64,000 bases of DNA from assembly GCF_900403705.1 (NCBI RefSeq), contig NZ_OUNR01000002.1, forward strand, positions 1 to 64,000, in the 5' to 3' direction. The notes beneath the pieces were generated by a model. That model was not told the origin of the DNA, did no database searches, and saw only the letters and a program-made list of their open reading frames with translations. Positions within the stretch are counted from its first letter, which is position 1. Every line of letters begins with the position of its first letter. This DNA comes from Nitrospira lenta (lineage in GTDB: Bacteria; Nitrospirota; Nitrospiria; Nitrospirales; Nitrospiraceae). The translations under genes were made by a program, and so were the position numbers. This document shows, piece after piece, positions 53,579 to 62,731 of the stretch.

Positions 53579-55195
53579 ATGAGATTATCCGCTGTATTTG
53601 TGTTCATCATATCCGGCCTCACACTGCTGGCAGGCGCTACGCGCGCGTTGGCAGTCGAAGAAGGTCAGCTCGTCAAGAAAGAAGGTAAGTGGGAGTACTA
53701 CTCCGGCGAAGATCCAGGCTTGAAGTATCTCTACCTGAAGGGACTCATCACCCAGGAGGAATACGATAAAGGCCTGAGGGTGATTGAGACGAAGGAACGA
53801 CTCTCTAAACCAAACTTTACCATCGACATCAATAACGGCCTTAATTTCCGTGTCGGCGAAAAGTTCTTTTTGAAACTCCGGCTGCTGACTCAAGTTCGCT
53901 ACAGCTACCATACCTATAACGCGGCATGGGGATCGATCGGAGACTCGCGCAATCCTGAGATTTTGGGAGGCCAAGTCGAATATCGGGCCATACGCCGCCA
54001 GAGCAATACCAGCGAGTTCTCCGTACCCCGCGCCCGGCTTCAATTTCTCGGCTATGCGTTTGATCCGGACATTCGCTACAACTTCTCCTGGGCCTTAGAT
54101 CAGAACACCTGGAATCAGGAAGGCAGCAGCGGGACATCTAAACTGCTCGACGCCTATATCGCCTCCTGGCACATCCCCTTCGCAACCGTCCAAATCGGAC
54201 AACAGCGCGTCTGGTTCAACCGCTCACAGATCGGCTCGATGGCCACATCGACGTTCGCCGACAACATGAGGGTGCAAAACGCCTTCTCGGCGAACCTGAT
54301 CAATAGCCGCGATATCGGTATCAGCATCCTCAGCGACGAGGATCAATACAAGCTCAACTATGCGATCGGCATCTGGAACGGAGCCGGAACCAATCTTGCG
54401 CGGGAAGGCACGGCCATCAGCCAGGCGCTGGACACGAATGCCAGCCTGCCCAACTCGCAACGTCGAACGTTCAATTACGACACTCGCCTCTTTACCGGCG
54501 AAATGATGTATACCGCCCGGCTGCTCTACAAAATCTCCGGCAATCCCGGATATGGCCAGGGAGACATCTTAAACTCGCGCACCCCCCAGGTGGCGATCGC
54601 CTTCGGCTACGCGTACAACCCCGCACAAAACTACCTCAGCTCAATCCGGTCGGACATTGTCGACCGGGCGTACCGCCAGGCCGTCGCCAAAAACGGCAAC
54701 GGGCGGCTCCTCGGGGGAGGGGTCTATGACTTTCAAACCTATGAAACCGATTTCATCGCCAAATACCAAGGCTGGTCGCTTCAAGCGGAGGGCTATTTCC
54801 GCCACCAGCGGGTACGCAACACCGATGCGGGCAGTATTCCATTCGACCCCGCAACCGCCGTGGTGTTAGGCCCGCCGGTTAGCCTCGGGCAGGCCTGGGG
54901 CTGGTACGTGCAGGTAGGGAAATATGTCATTCCCCGTAAACTTGAAGTCGCCGTCCGATATGGAGTGATGGACCCCTCCACCAAACAAAAGCAGGACCTC
55001 ACCAAGGAGCTCGGCGCCGCCATCAGCTACAGCTTTGACGGCACCTATAACAACCGTCTCGTCATCGATTACTCGAATATCGCGATGGGAAGCGGCGGGC
55101 GCGCTCCGGACCGCTACCCGTTCGAAAGCCTGCCCGGCTTCGGACAGACGCTCATCGAAAACCGGATTAATGTGCAATACCAGTTCTACTTTTAA
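53579..55195 (+). CDS. OprP/OprO-like outer-membrane porin (paralogue of 48556)
   Basis: 538 aa from ATG 53579 (AAGGGGG 7 nt upstream). Signal peptide VFIISGLTLLAGATRALA, then EEGQLVKKEGKWEYYSGEDPGLKYLYLKGLITQEEYDKGL, homologous to the start of the other porin. Barrel strands include FLKLRLLTQVRYSYHTYN and FATVQIGQQRVWFNRSQIGS; the last residues are NVQYQFYF with terminal Phe. Shares FADNMRVQNAFSANLINSRDIGISILSDE-type blocks with its paralogue. Predicted oxyanion pore for the plus-strand locus. Confidence 0.88.
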   Translation: MRLSAVFVFIISGLTLLAGATRALAVEEGQLVKKEGKWEYYSGEDPGLKYLYLKGLITQEEYDKGLRVIETKERLSKPNFTIDINNGLNFRVGEKFFLKLRLLTQVRYSYHTYNAAWGSIGDSRNPEILGGQVEYRAIRRQSNTSEFSVPRARLQFLGYAFDPDIRYNFSWALDQNTWNQEGSSGTSKLLDAYIASWHIPFATVQIGQQRVWFNRSQIGSMATSTFADNMRVQNAFSANLINSRDIGISILSDEDQYKLNYAIGIWNGAGTNLAREGTAISQALDTNASLPNSQRRTFNYDTRLFTGEMMYTARLLYKISGNPGYGQGDILNSRTPQVAIAFGYAYNPAQNYLSSIRSDIVDRAYRQAVAKNGNGRLLGGGVYDFQTYETDFIAKYQGWSLQAEGYFRHQRVRNTDAGSIPFDPATAVVLGPPVSLGQAWGWYVQVGKYVIPRKLEVAVRYGVMDPSTKQKQDLTKELGAAISYSFDGTYNNRLVIDYSNIAMGSGGRAPDRYPFESLPGFGQTLIENRINVQYQFYF

Positions 55196-55237
55196 GACAG
55201 CCTGACTGACTCAACACGAATAACCATGAGGACTCCC

Positions 55238-56062
55238 ATGACAGACCACAGTTACCGGCTTCGGACCGTGTTGTCCTTGGCCATACTGATCGCCACATTC
55301 TGGATGGCCCCACCCGTACAGGCGCAGCCAGAAACTCTGACTATCGCCGCGGCCAACAGCGTCAAAGATGCCTTGCGGAAAGTCTTGCCGCTGTTCGAAT
55401 CTCAACACCGTGACGTCAACGTACGGGTCATCTATGGCCCGTCTCAAACCCTTCGGAAGCAAATCGAAGAAGGAGCACCGGTGGATGTATTCCTCCCCTC
55501 TTTGTCCGAGGAAATCGACCAACTCGAAAAGAAGGGCCTCGTCATTCAGGGCAGCAAACGCGTCTATGCCAGCACCTCGTTGGTGCTGATTACCAGCACC
55601 ACACTTCCCGCGCCGATCGCCTCGATCCAGGACCTGCATGCCGTCCCGGTCCGGCGCATCGCCATCGGCGACCCCAAAGCCTCATCGGTGGGAAAAGTCG
55701 CCGCGCAGTTTCTCAAGTACAGCAAACTCGAACCGCAACTGAAGTCGCAATTTATTTACGGCGAGCACTCGCGCGCCGTCCTCGACCTAGTCGCCAAGGG
55801 CGAAGCCGAGATCGGCATTGTCTATCGGACCGACGCCGTGACGGACAAACACGTCCGCATTCTCGATACGGCCCCGGAAGACTCGCACACCCCGATTCGG
55901 TATGGAGTCGCAGTGGTATGGACCGCCAAGAACCTGTCCGGAGCGGGAGACTTCATCGAGTTTCTCCTGACCCCACACATCCAAGCACAACTGAAAGAGC
56001 ATGGGTTCGATCAAGCATCCCGTCACGTCGGCATCGTGCAATCGCAAGAGGGCAAACCATGA
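55238..56062 (+). CDS. ModA-like periplasmic binding protein
   Basis: 274 aa from ATG 55238 (GAGG 6 nt upstream; ATG 55226 lacks a site). Signal peptide LAILIATFWMAPPVQA. LTIAAANSVKDALRKVLPLFE, RVIYGPSQTLRKQIEEGAPVDVFLPS, YASTSLVLITSTT, GEAEIGIVYRTDAV and IEFLLTPHIQAQLKEHGF. A close paralogue of the orphan protein at 17452. The stop overlaps the start of the next frame (ATGA). No ModBC-type permease follows, so it may feed the Ssu-type transporter or act as a sensor. Confidence 0.82.
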   Translation: MTDHSYRLRTVLSLAILIATFWMAPPVQAQPETLTIAAANSVKDALRKVLPLFESQHRDVNVRVIYGPSQTLRKQIEEGAPVDVFLPSLSEEIDQLEKKGLVIQGSKRVYASTSLVLITSTTLPAPIASIQDLHAVPVRRIAIGDPKASSVGKVAAQFLKYSKLEPQLKSQFIYGEHSRAVLDLVAKGEAEIGIVYRTDAVTDKHVRILDTAPEDSHTPIRYGVAVVWTAKNLSGAGDFIEFLLTPHIQAQLKEHGFDQASRHVGIVQSQEGKP

Positions 56063-56127
56063 ACCACACTATATATTCAGCACAGCATCTCCATCCTTGG
56101 CAGCGCTCAACAGCAGGAGGGAAAACC

Positions 56128-56853
56128 ATGAACCGCGCAATCCGTTCAACCCGTCACACCCATCCATGGTCAGTGCAAGGGCTGTTTCTTCTAGCGGGAC
56201 TGGCCATGATCGCCGGTTGCGCCACACCGCCGGTTGCGGCGCCGAAGGCGATCTATGAATCCGGCCTCAATACCATACGACTGGAAGATGATCCCGATTC
56301 ATCGATAAACTCGCACCCGGCCACGCTCACGCCGACCGAAATCGGCACATTGTTGCGAAACGTGCGGGTGTGGGAACGACGGAACGCCATCCACCGTTTG
56401 TTCAGCGGTGATGCGGACCGGACCAGGGCCTTCAGAGATGAAGAAATAGTACTGCTGGCTCCGCACCTGGCGAAGGGATTGGCCCAGGCTACACCGGCTC
56501 AGCGAGTACGGTTTCGCCTGAATCACGCAACGGACCAGGGAGAAGAGGAAACGACCGCGGGATGGCTCTCCATCCGTGGCAATCTCCTCGTCCTCGCGTT
56601 AAACGAAGTGCACGATCGGCATAGCCCCGGCCCTGACATCAGCAAATACGACCGGCAAATGCCGAATGTGCCGGAGCGGTCCTCCGCCTTCGATGCCGCC
56701 TTCGAGCCGGAAGAGTATCTGGCCAAGGTCAGCTCGGGCGGACGCCTGTTTGCACCGGATCAACAGGAGGAGTTGTACATTCGTTATCGGGAAGCCCTGG
56801 CCGCGCTCCCCGTCTATCCAGGACTGGAACAGGGACGGCAGCCACGTCCATAA
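56128..56853 (+). CDS. Accessory lipoprotein of the plus-strand locus (paralogue of 50353)
   Basis: 241 aa from ATG 56128 (GGAGGG 7 nt upstream). Lipobox IAGC. Contains NTIRLEDDPDSSINSHPATLTPTEIGTLL, ATPAQRVRFRLNHA and LYIRYREALAALP, homologous in order to the lipoprotein at 50353. An in-frame ATG at 56059 would add 23 residues that duplicate the true N-terminus (MN, SxxHxHPW), so the start is not certain. Envelope component of unknown role. Confidence 0.75.
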   Translation: MNRAIRSTRHTHPWSVQGLFLLAGLAMIAGCATPPVAAPKAIYESGLNTIRLEDDPDSSINSHPATLTPTEIGTLLRNVRVWERRNAIHRLFSGDADRTRAFRDEEIVLLAPHLAKGLAQATPAQRVRFRLNHATDQGEEETTAGWLSIRGNLLVLALNEVHDRHSPGPDISKYDRQMPNVPERSSAFDAAFEPEEYLAKVSSGGRLFAPDQQEELYIRYREALAALPVYPGLEQGRQPRP

Positions 56854-56928
56854 ACGATGCAGGTACCCATCGAGAGCAAACCGCACCTGCCCTCGATGGG
56901 CCTCACTCTCACATCAATGGGAAACATC

Positions 56929-57912
56929 ATGAAACGATTATCATCGACCGCTCTCGCCTTCTTCTCCCTTCTCTTGGGAACCGGCACGTTCATCGCGCAC
57001 ACCGCACTCGCCGCCGACACTATTCGCGTCGGGCATTTTCCGAACATCACCCACGTCCAAGGCCTGGTCGCGCAACACCTCTCACGCACCGGCCATGGCT
57101 GGTTTGAGGAACGGCTCGGCAAGGATGTGAAGATCGACTGGTATGTCTACAATGCCGGACCGGGCGCCATGGAAGCGCTCCTGGCAGGCTCCATCGACCT
57201 CACCTACGTGGGGCCGAGCCCGACGCTGAATGCGTACAGCAAATCGAACGGCGAGGAGATCCGCATCATCGCCGGCGCCGCGACCGGCGGCGCCGCATTG
57301 GTCGTCCAACCGGATTCCGGGCTCAAACAGCCGGCCGACTTTCGCGGGAAAACCATCGCGACGCCGCAACTGGGCAATACCCAGGACGTCGCCTGCCGGG
57401 CCTGGCTGGCCAACGGCGGGCTGAAAATCACCCAGACCGGCGGCGAAGCCTTTATCGTTCCGACTCCCAATCCGGATCAGCTCTCGCTGTTTCAGCAAAA
57501 AAAGCTCGACGCCGTCTGGACGGTCGAGCCCTGGGTCTCACGCCTGGAACGCGACGCCGGAGGCAAGATCTTGCTCGAACAGCCGAAGGACAGCATCACA
57601 GTCCTGGTCTCGAGCGTGAAGTTCCTCAAGACCAAACGCGAACTCGCCAGAAAGTTTGCGCAGGCCCACCGTGAACTCACCGAGTGGATCCTCGCGCATC
57701 CGGCAGAGGCGAAGCAGATGGTCCAGCAAGAACTGGCCGCCGAGACGCAGGCCAAAGTCTCAGCCGAATTGATTGCACAAGCCTGGACGCGCATCGGCCT
57801 CACCACAGAGGCCTCACCGGACGAGTACCGGCAATTCGTCGCCAATGCTCAGCGCGCCGGTTTTATTCGCACGGCACCCGACTTGTCGCGTTTAATCGAA
57901 AGGCTGAACTGA
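56929..57912 (+). CDS. SsuA/TauA-type ABC transporter binding protein
   Basis: 327 aa from ATG 56929. Signal peptide ALAFFSLLLGTGTFIAHTALA. The NMT1/NitT/TauT fold: IRVGHFPNITHVQGLVAQ, NAGPGAMEALLAGSIDLTYVGPSPTLNAYS, GKTIATPQLGNTQDVACRAWL, QKKLDAVWTVEPWVSRLE. Typical ligands in this family are sulphonates, taurine, nitrate or cyanate; the ligand here is not predictable. It is followed 1 nt later by the ATPase and then the permease. Confidence 0.9.
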   Translation: MKRLSSTALAFFSLLLGTGTFIAHTALAADTIRVGHFPNITHVQGLVAQHLSRTGHGWFEERLGKDVKIDWYVYNAGPGAMEALLAGSIDLTYVGPSPTLNAYSKSNGEEIRIIAGAATGGAALVVQPDSGLKQPADFRGKTIATPQLGNTQDVACRAWLANGGLKITQTGGEAFIVPTPNPDQLSLFQQKKLDAVWTVEPWVSRLERDAGGKILLEQPKDSITVLVSSVKFLKTKRELARKFAQAHRELTEWILAHPAEAKQMVQQELAAETQAKVSAELIAQAWTRIGLTTEASPDEYRQFVANAQRAGFIRTAPDLSRLIERLN

Positions 57913-57913
57913 C

Positions 57914-58720
57914 ATGCTGACATCGGAAAGTCCATCGGCCAACACCGCCTCCAACAAACTCGTCATTGAGCACGTGTCGAAGTTCTTTCGGACGAGTTCG
58001 TTGAATGTGCAGGCACTCGATGACGTGACACTCCAGATCGCCGAAGGCGAGTTCGTCTGTCTCGTCGGCCCCAGCGGCTGCGGCAAATCGACCTTGCTCA
58101 ACATCATTGCCGGTCTCGACCGGCCCGATCGCGGGCTGGTTCAGGCCGACGGCCACACCATTGCCGGCCCCGGTCCTCACCGTCTCATGATGTTTCAAGA
58201 AGCCGCGCTCTTCCCGTGGCTGACCGTGTTGGGCAACGTCCTCTTCGGACTGAAACTCAGCCACGGATTGAATGCCGCGGAGCGTCAGGAGAAGGCCGAA
58301 TATTTTCTGGAACTCGTCGGGCTGAAGCGGTTCATGCATTCCAATGTCCACGAACTCTCCGGCGGCATGAAACAACGCGTCGCCCTGGCTCGCGCCCTAG
58401 CGCCGAACCCCAGCGTGCTCTTGATGGACGAACCCTTCGGCGCACTCGATGCCCTCACGCGAGAGCAACTGTACGGAGACATTCAACGCATCTGGAGCCA
58501 GCATCGCAAGACCATCGTCTTCGTCACGCACAACGTGCGCGAAGCCGTGTGTCTTGGCGACCGCGTGATCCTGTTTTCGCCCAACCCCGGACGCATTCGC
58601 GAAGAATTCGCCATTCCCCTTCCGCGCCCGCGCGACATCAACAGCGTGGACCTCGCGCGGTACGCCACGGAGATTACCCGTGTGCTGAAAGGGTATGTTC
58701 AAACAGAGGTGGCCGGATGA
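57914..58720 (+). CDS. SsuB/TauB-type ABC transporter ATPase
   Basis: 268 aa. Walker A GPSGCGKST, Q-loop MFQEAALFPW, signature LSGGMKQRVALARALA, Walker B VLLMDEPFGALDALTR and VTHNVREAVCLGDRVILFSPNPGRI (typical of the nitrate/sulphonate/taurine class). Stop overlaps the permease start (ATGA), so the two are translationally coupled. Confidence 0.93.
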   Translation: MLTSESPSANTASNKLVIEHVSKFFRTSSLNVQALDDVTLQIAEGEFVCLVGPSGCGKSTLLNIIAGLDRPDRGLVQADGHTIAGPGPHRLMMFQEAALFPWLTVLGNVLFGLKLSHGLNAAERQEKAEYFLELVGLKRFMHSNVHELSGGMKQRVALARALAPNPSVLLMDEPFGALDALTREQLYGDIQRIWSQHRKTIVFVTHNVREAVCLGDRVILFSPNPGRIREEFAIPLPRPRDINSVDLARYATEITRVLKGYVQTEVAG

Positions 58721-59487
58721 TCGCACGATGGTTGTCCGCCTCGCTGTTTTTCCTGGCACTCCTGGCGGCATGGCACCTTGCCGTGGAGGCTAAGATCTGG
58801 TCGCCGCTCCTGCTGCCGTCTCCCCTAAGTGTCTTCGACTATCTGCGGTCCGCCGTGGACGACGGCACTCTCTGGGAGGCCACCGTCGTCACCGTGCGGC
58901 GGCTCCTGATCGGATACGGACTCGGCATTCTGGTCGGGCTTCCCCTCGGCCTTCTCACCGCCTCGTCCCGCTGGGCGCAAGATACCATCGGAGTCCTCGC
59001 GCTGGGGCTCCAAACGCTTCCGAGCGTCTGCTGGGTGCCGCTCGCGCTGCTCTGGTTCGGTCAAACCGAATCCGCCATGCTCTTCGTCGTGGTGATGGGA
59101 ACGCTCTGGTCGCTGATTCTGGCCACCGACAACGGCGTGCGGACCATCCCGCCCATCTATACCCGCGCCGCCCGCAGCATGGGATCGACCGGGCTGCATA
59201 CTTGGACGCATGTGGTTCTGCCGGCCTCGCTGCCCTTCCTCCTGAGCGGTATGAAGCAAAGCTGGGCCTTCGCCTGGCGGTCGCTGATGGCGGCGGAAAT
59301 CTTTGTCACCATCTTGACCGGATTCGGCCTCGGGCATCTGCTGCACTACGGCCGGGAACTCAATGCTATGGATCAAGTTGTCGGCATCATGTTCGTCATT
59401 GTGTTCATCGGGCTGGCGGTCGACAAAGCGCTCTTCGCTCCGATCGAGCGATTTCTTCACCGCCGATGGGGAACCGGCCGCCCATAA
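58717..59487 (+). CDS. SsuC/TauC-type ABC transporter permease
   Basis: 256 aa from ATG 58717. Six or so membrane helices; coupling motif SMGSTGLHTWTHVVLPASLPFLLSGMKQSWAFAWRSLMAAE is the EAA loop of this class. Completes the importer with the two preceding genes. The sensor kinase follows after 81 nt. Confidence 0.9.
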   Translation: MIARWLSASLFFLALLAAWHLAVEAKIWSPLLLPSPLSVFDYLRSAVDDGTLWEATVVTVRRLLIGYGLGILVGLPLGLLTASSRWAQDTIGVLALGLQTLPSVCWVPLALLWFGQTESAMLFVVVMGTLWSLILATDNGVRTIPPIYTRAARSMGSTGLHTWTHVVLPASLPFLLSGMKQSWAFAWRSLMAAEIFVTILTGFGLGHLLHYGRELNAMDQVVGIMFVIVFIGLAVDKALFAPIERFLHRRWGTGRP

Positions 59488-59568
59488 CCAGCGGCACACG
59501 CCATGACCAATTCTCTCCCGGGGTTCGGATCGGCTGACACCCGTCCGCACCCTATGATACCGTACGCC

Positions 59569-61128
59569 ATGTCATCCGCACCGCCCGGCTTCATAGCCCG
59601 TCTGTCCATCGGCAAGAAACTCGCCGTTGCCTTCGGCCTGATCCTGCTGCTCCTCGTCGGGAGCTTCTCCGCCACACTCGTCTATCTGTCCCGCGTGAAC
59701 AGTTATGTCGATCGCCATCAGCGCATTACCATCCCCGGGGTTGTGACGGCTGCGGAAATGCTCCGCAACGTGGGAGAGATCGAAACACGCATGCACCAGG
59801 TCCGGGAACATCTCTCCGGCGCGGACCGTACCGCGGGCTTTGCGGCGATTGCCGGAATCGAACGGCGCACGCTGGCATCGCTCGATACCTATCAAGCGAC
59901 GCACGCCGCCCGCACCCATCCGATTCTCTATGGCATGCTGGAACACCATGGGCGGACCGATCTGGCCGAGCAGGAAGACCAGGCCATCGTCGCCATTGCG
60001 GACGGCATCACCGCCTTACGCGCACAGAGGGAAGACCTAGCCGCTACGCGCGTCCCCACACCCGCCGGACCAGCCGCCACAGAATCCACCTACGAACAAG
60101 TGGCCGCGCGTACACAGGACGCCATTGCCTCCTTGATTGACGTGCACCGAAAAATCGATGTGGAAATGAAGATCGAAGGCGACAGGCTGGTCGACCAAGC
60201 CCGGACCATGGTGGCCGGCATCATCGGCGTGCTCGGACTCCTGATCGTCACGGTCTATGCGATCATGAAACGTCAGGTCGCCAATCCGCTCAAGCGTCTG
60301 GCGGCGACCGCCGATCGTGTCGCGCACCACGAACTGGCCGCGCAATTCGAGCCCTGGCCAAGCCGCGACGAAGTCGGCGCCCTGGCCGGTTCGCTCACCA
60401 CCATGCTGACGAGCCTGCGAGAGCACAGCACCGCCCTGATGCGGAAGACCAAGGAGCTGGAAGCCTTTACCTATTCGATCGCCCACGACCTCAAGGGGCC
60501 GTTGCGCGAGATCGAAGGGTTTTCCTCGCTGCTCGAAAAACAGTTCGCCGATTCGAACGACGCGCAACTCCAGCATCACATCGGCATCATCCGCACATCA
60601 GCCCTGCGTCTCACCCACATGATCGACGCGCTATTGAAGTACTCACGACTGGAACAACAAAACCTTCCCCGCCTTCGCTTTAATGTCATGGAAACGATCT
60701 CCAGCCTGCTGGTCGATCGCCAACAGTTCCTGACAGGAACCAAAGCGAAGATCACGGTCAACCTGCCCTACTCGGACCTCTATGGCGAACCAGTCAGTGT
60801 GCGCCAGGCCATCACGAATCTATTGGACAATGCACTGAAATTCTCCCGGCACACCGCCGCGCCAGCCATCACCATCGGCGGCCAGCAAACCGCCACTGAG
60901 CAATGGCTTTGGATCCGCGACAACGGCATCGGCTTCGACGCCGGCCAGGCCGATAAGATCTTCGGCCTCTTCGAGCGGCTCCATAGCCCCGGCGAATACG
61001 AAGGCACCGGCGTCGGCCTTGCGATCGTGAAACTCGTGATGGAGAAACACGGCGGGCGCGTGTGGGCGGAATCCACGCCCGGTCAAGGCAGCACATTCTT
61101 TATCGCCTTTCCCACACAGGTGCCGTGA
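59569..61128 (+). CDS. Membrane sensor histidine kinase
   Basis: 519 aa from ATG 59569 (ATG 59503 is possible). Two membrane helices (about 16-36 and 217-235) around a helical periplasmic domain of the four-helix-bundle type (NVGEIETRMHQVREHLSG), a HAMP linker, HisKA with H306 (YSIAHDLKGPLREIEGF), HATPase with NLLDNALKFS, DNGIGFD and GTGVGLAIVK. Of the bacteriophytochrome-like HPK class in the kinase core. Its TGA overlaps the ATG of the response regulator. Probably senses something related to the transported anion. Confidence 0.92.
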   Translation: MSSAPPGFIARLSIGKKLAVAFGLILLLLVGSFSATLVYLSRVNSYVDRHQRITIPGVVTAAEMLRNVGEIETRMHQVREHLSGADRTAGFAAIAGIERRTLASLDTYQATHAARTHPILYGMLEHHGRTDLAEQEDQAIVAIADGITALRAQREDLAATRVPTPAGPAATESTYEQVAARTQDAIASLIDVHRKIDVEMKIEGDRLVDQARTMVAGIIGVLGLLIVTVYAIMKRQVANPLKRLAATADRVAHHELAAQFEPWPSRDEVGALAGSLTTMLTSLREHSTALMRKTKELEAFTYSIAHDLKGPLREIEGFSSLLEKQFADSNDAQLQHHIGIIRTSALRLTHMIDALLKYSRLEQQNLPRLRFNVMETISSLLVDRQQFLTGTKAKITVNLPYSDLYGEPVSVRQAITNLLDNALKFSRHTAAPAITIGGQQTATEQWLWIRDNGIGFDAGQADKIFGLFERLHSPGEYEGTGVGLAIVKLVMEKHGGRVWAESTPGQGSTFFIAFPTQVP

Positions 61129-62471
61129 TGCGCACACTCATCATCGACGACGAAGAATATGTCCGCCTGGTCCTTGAGCAGGCCCTGCGCGAGGAAGATT
61201 GCCAGGTCACCGCCGTCAAACAAGGCCAGGCCGGCATCGATGCCTTGCAAGCCGCGCCGTTCGACTGCGTCATTACGGATCTGCGAATGCCCGGCATCGA
61301 CGGACGAGCGGTCCTGAAATGGATCGCCGAACATCAGCCCGATGTCGATGTGCTGATGCTGACCGGCCACGGCGACGTGAAAGATGCGGTCGATGCGATC
61401 AAGCACGGCGCCTGGGATTTCCTCGTGAAAGAAACGCCCTTCGACGCCGGCGTCGTCAAGGTGGCCCTGACCAAGCTCAGGACGGTCCGCGCGCTGAGAA
61501 AAGAGAACCTGGCGGCCCGGCACGGAGGCTTCTCACGCGATGTCATCGTCGAAGGACCGAGCCAGGCCTGGCAGAAGCTCAAGACCCAAATCGCGCAAGT
61601 CGCGCCCTCCCACGCACCCGTCCTTATTCAGGGAGAAACCGGTTCGGGCAAAGAAATCGCCGCGCGGCTGCTCCATGACCTGAGCCGGCGAGCCGGTGGT
61701 CCGTTCCTGGCCATCAACTGTGGCGCGGTCAGCCGCGAGCTGCTGGAGAGCGAACTGTTCGGCCATGAAAAGGGAGCCTTTACCGGCGCCACCGGAACCA
61801 AGATCGGCTTGATTGCCGCCGCAGAAGGAGGCACGCTCTTTCTCGATGAACTCGGCGAGATGCCGGGCCCGATGCAGGTCAGTCTGCTTCGCTTTCTCGA
61901 TCGCAATGAGTATCGCCCGGTCGGCAGCACCCGTACCTTGCAAGCCGAGGTGCGCATCGTCGGCGCCACGAATCAGGACCTTCAGGAACTCATCCATCAG
62001 GGCCGCTTTCGCGACGACCTACTCTATCGCATCAACACCGTCACCCTGCGCGTGCCTCCGTTACGTGAACGGACTGAGGATCTGACGGCACTGATCGACC
62101 ACATTCTTCAGACTCTCCGGATCCCCGGAGCCACCAAACGAACCATTGCCACAGACGCCTTGCAACGCCTGGCCACCTATGCCTGGCCCGGCAATGTGCG
62201 TGAGCTGAGGAATGTGATCGAACGGATTATCTTGATGAGTGCCGAAACCGGGCTCATCACCCAAGCTGAGGTCGACCAGGTACTGCCGAAAGCCACGGGC
62301 GCTCTCCGGACAGACGATCCCGCTAATCTGACGCTGGAGGACATCGAACAGCGCCATATCCTGCGCGTCCTCGACGCGAGCGGAGGCAATAAAACCGCTG
62401 CTGCCAAAATATTGGACATCGACTACAAAACGCTGCTGGCCAAGCTCAAGAAGTTTGCCATCGACAAATAA
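61128..62471 (+). CDS. NtrC-family sigma54-dependent response regulator
   Basis: 447 aa from ATG 61128, coupled to the kinase by ATGA overlap. Receiver with D51 (VITDLRMPG) and K101; AAA+ domain with Walker A GETGSGKE (169-176), GAFTGA at 216-221 (contact with sigma54), LFLDELGEMP and R-finger region GRFRDDLLYRI; C-terminal FIS-type helix-turn-helix (GGNKTAAAKILDIDYKTLLAKLKK). Activates sigma54 promoters when phosphorylated; targets not identified here. Confidence 0.95.
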   Translation: MRTLIIDDEEYVRLVLEQALREEDCQVTAVKQGQAGIDALQAAPFDCVITDLRMPGIDGRAVLKWIAEHQPDVDVLMLTGHGDVKDAVDAIKHGAWDFLVKETPFDAGVVKVALTKLRTVRALRKENLAARHGGFSRDVIVEGPSQAWQKLKTQIAQVAPSHAPVLIQGETGSGKEIAARLLHDLSRRAGGPFLAINCGAVSRELLESELFGHEKGAFTGATGTKIGLIAAAEGGTLFLDELGEMPGPMQVSLLRFLDRNEYRPVGSTRTLQAEVRIVGATNQDLQELIHQGRFRDDLLYRINTVTLRVPPLRERTEDLTALIDHILQTLRIPGATKRTIATDALQRLATYAWPGNVRELRNVIERIILMSAETGLITQAEVDQVLPKATGALRTDDPANLTLEDIEQRHILRVLDASGGNKTAAAKILDIDYKTLLAKLKKFAIDK

Positions 62472-62731
62472 CGTGCGTCTCCACCGCGCACTCTGCGCCT
62501 GAGCCGGGAACGACGCCACAACATCTTCCCTTGGCCAGCACGCGATCGCGCTTCCTCAGGGAGCCTCCGCTTGCTCTTGGCCTGGCATACCGCCTGATCC
62601 TGTAAATCTCACGTGGGCTCCCTCCACACTCCTTCTGATTTCTGCCGATCCAGATCGACAATCGCCCCCCGGCTGATAGAGAATAGCCCAGGTCTTTCGT
62701 CTCACAGCCCCGCGGGCAAGGAGTTACGCCT

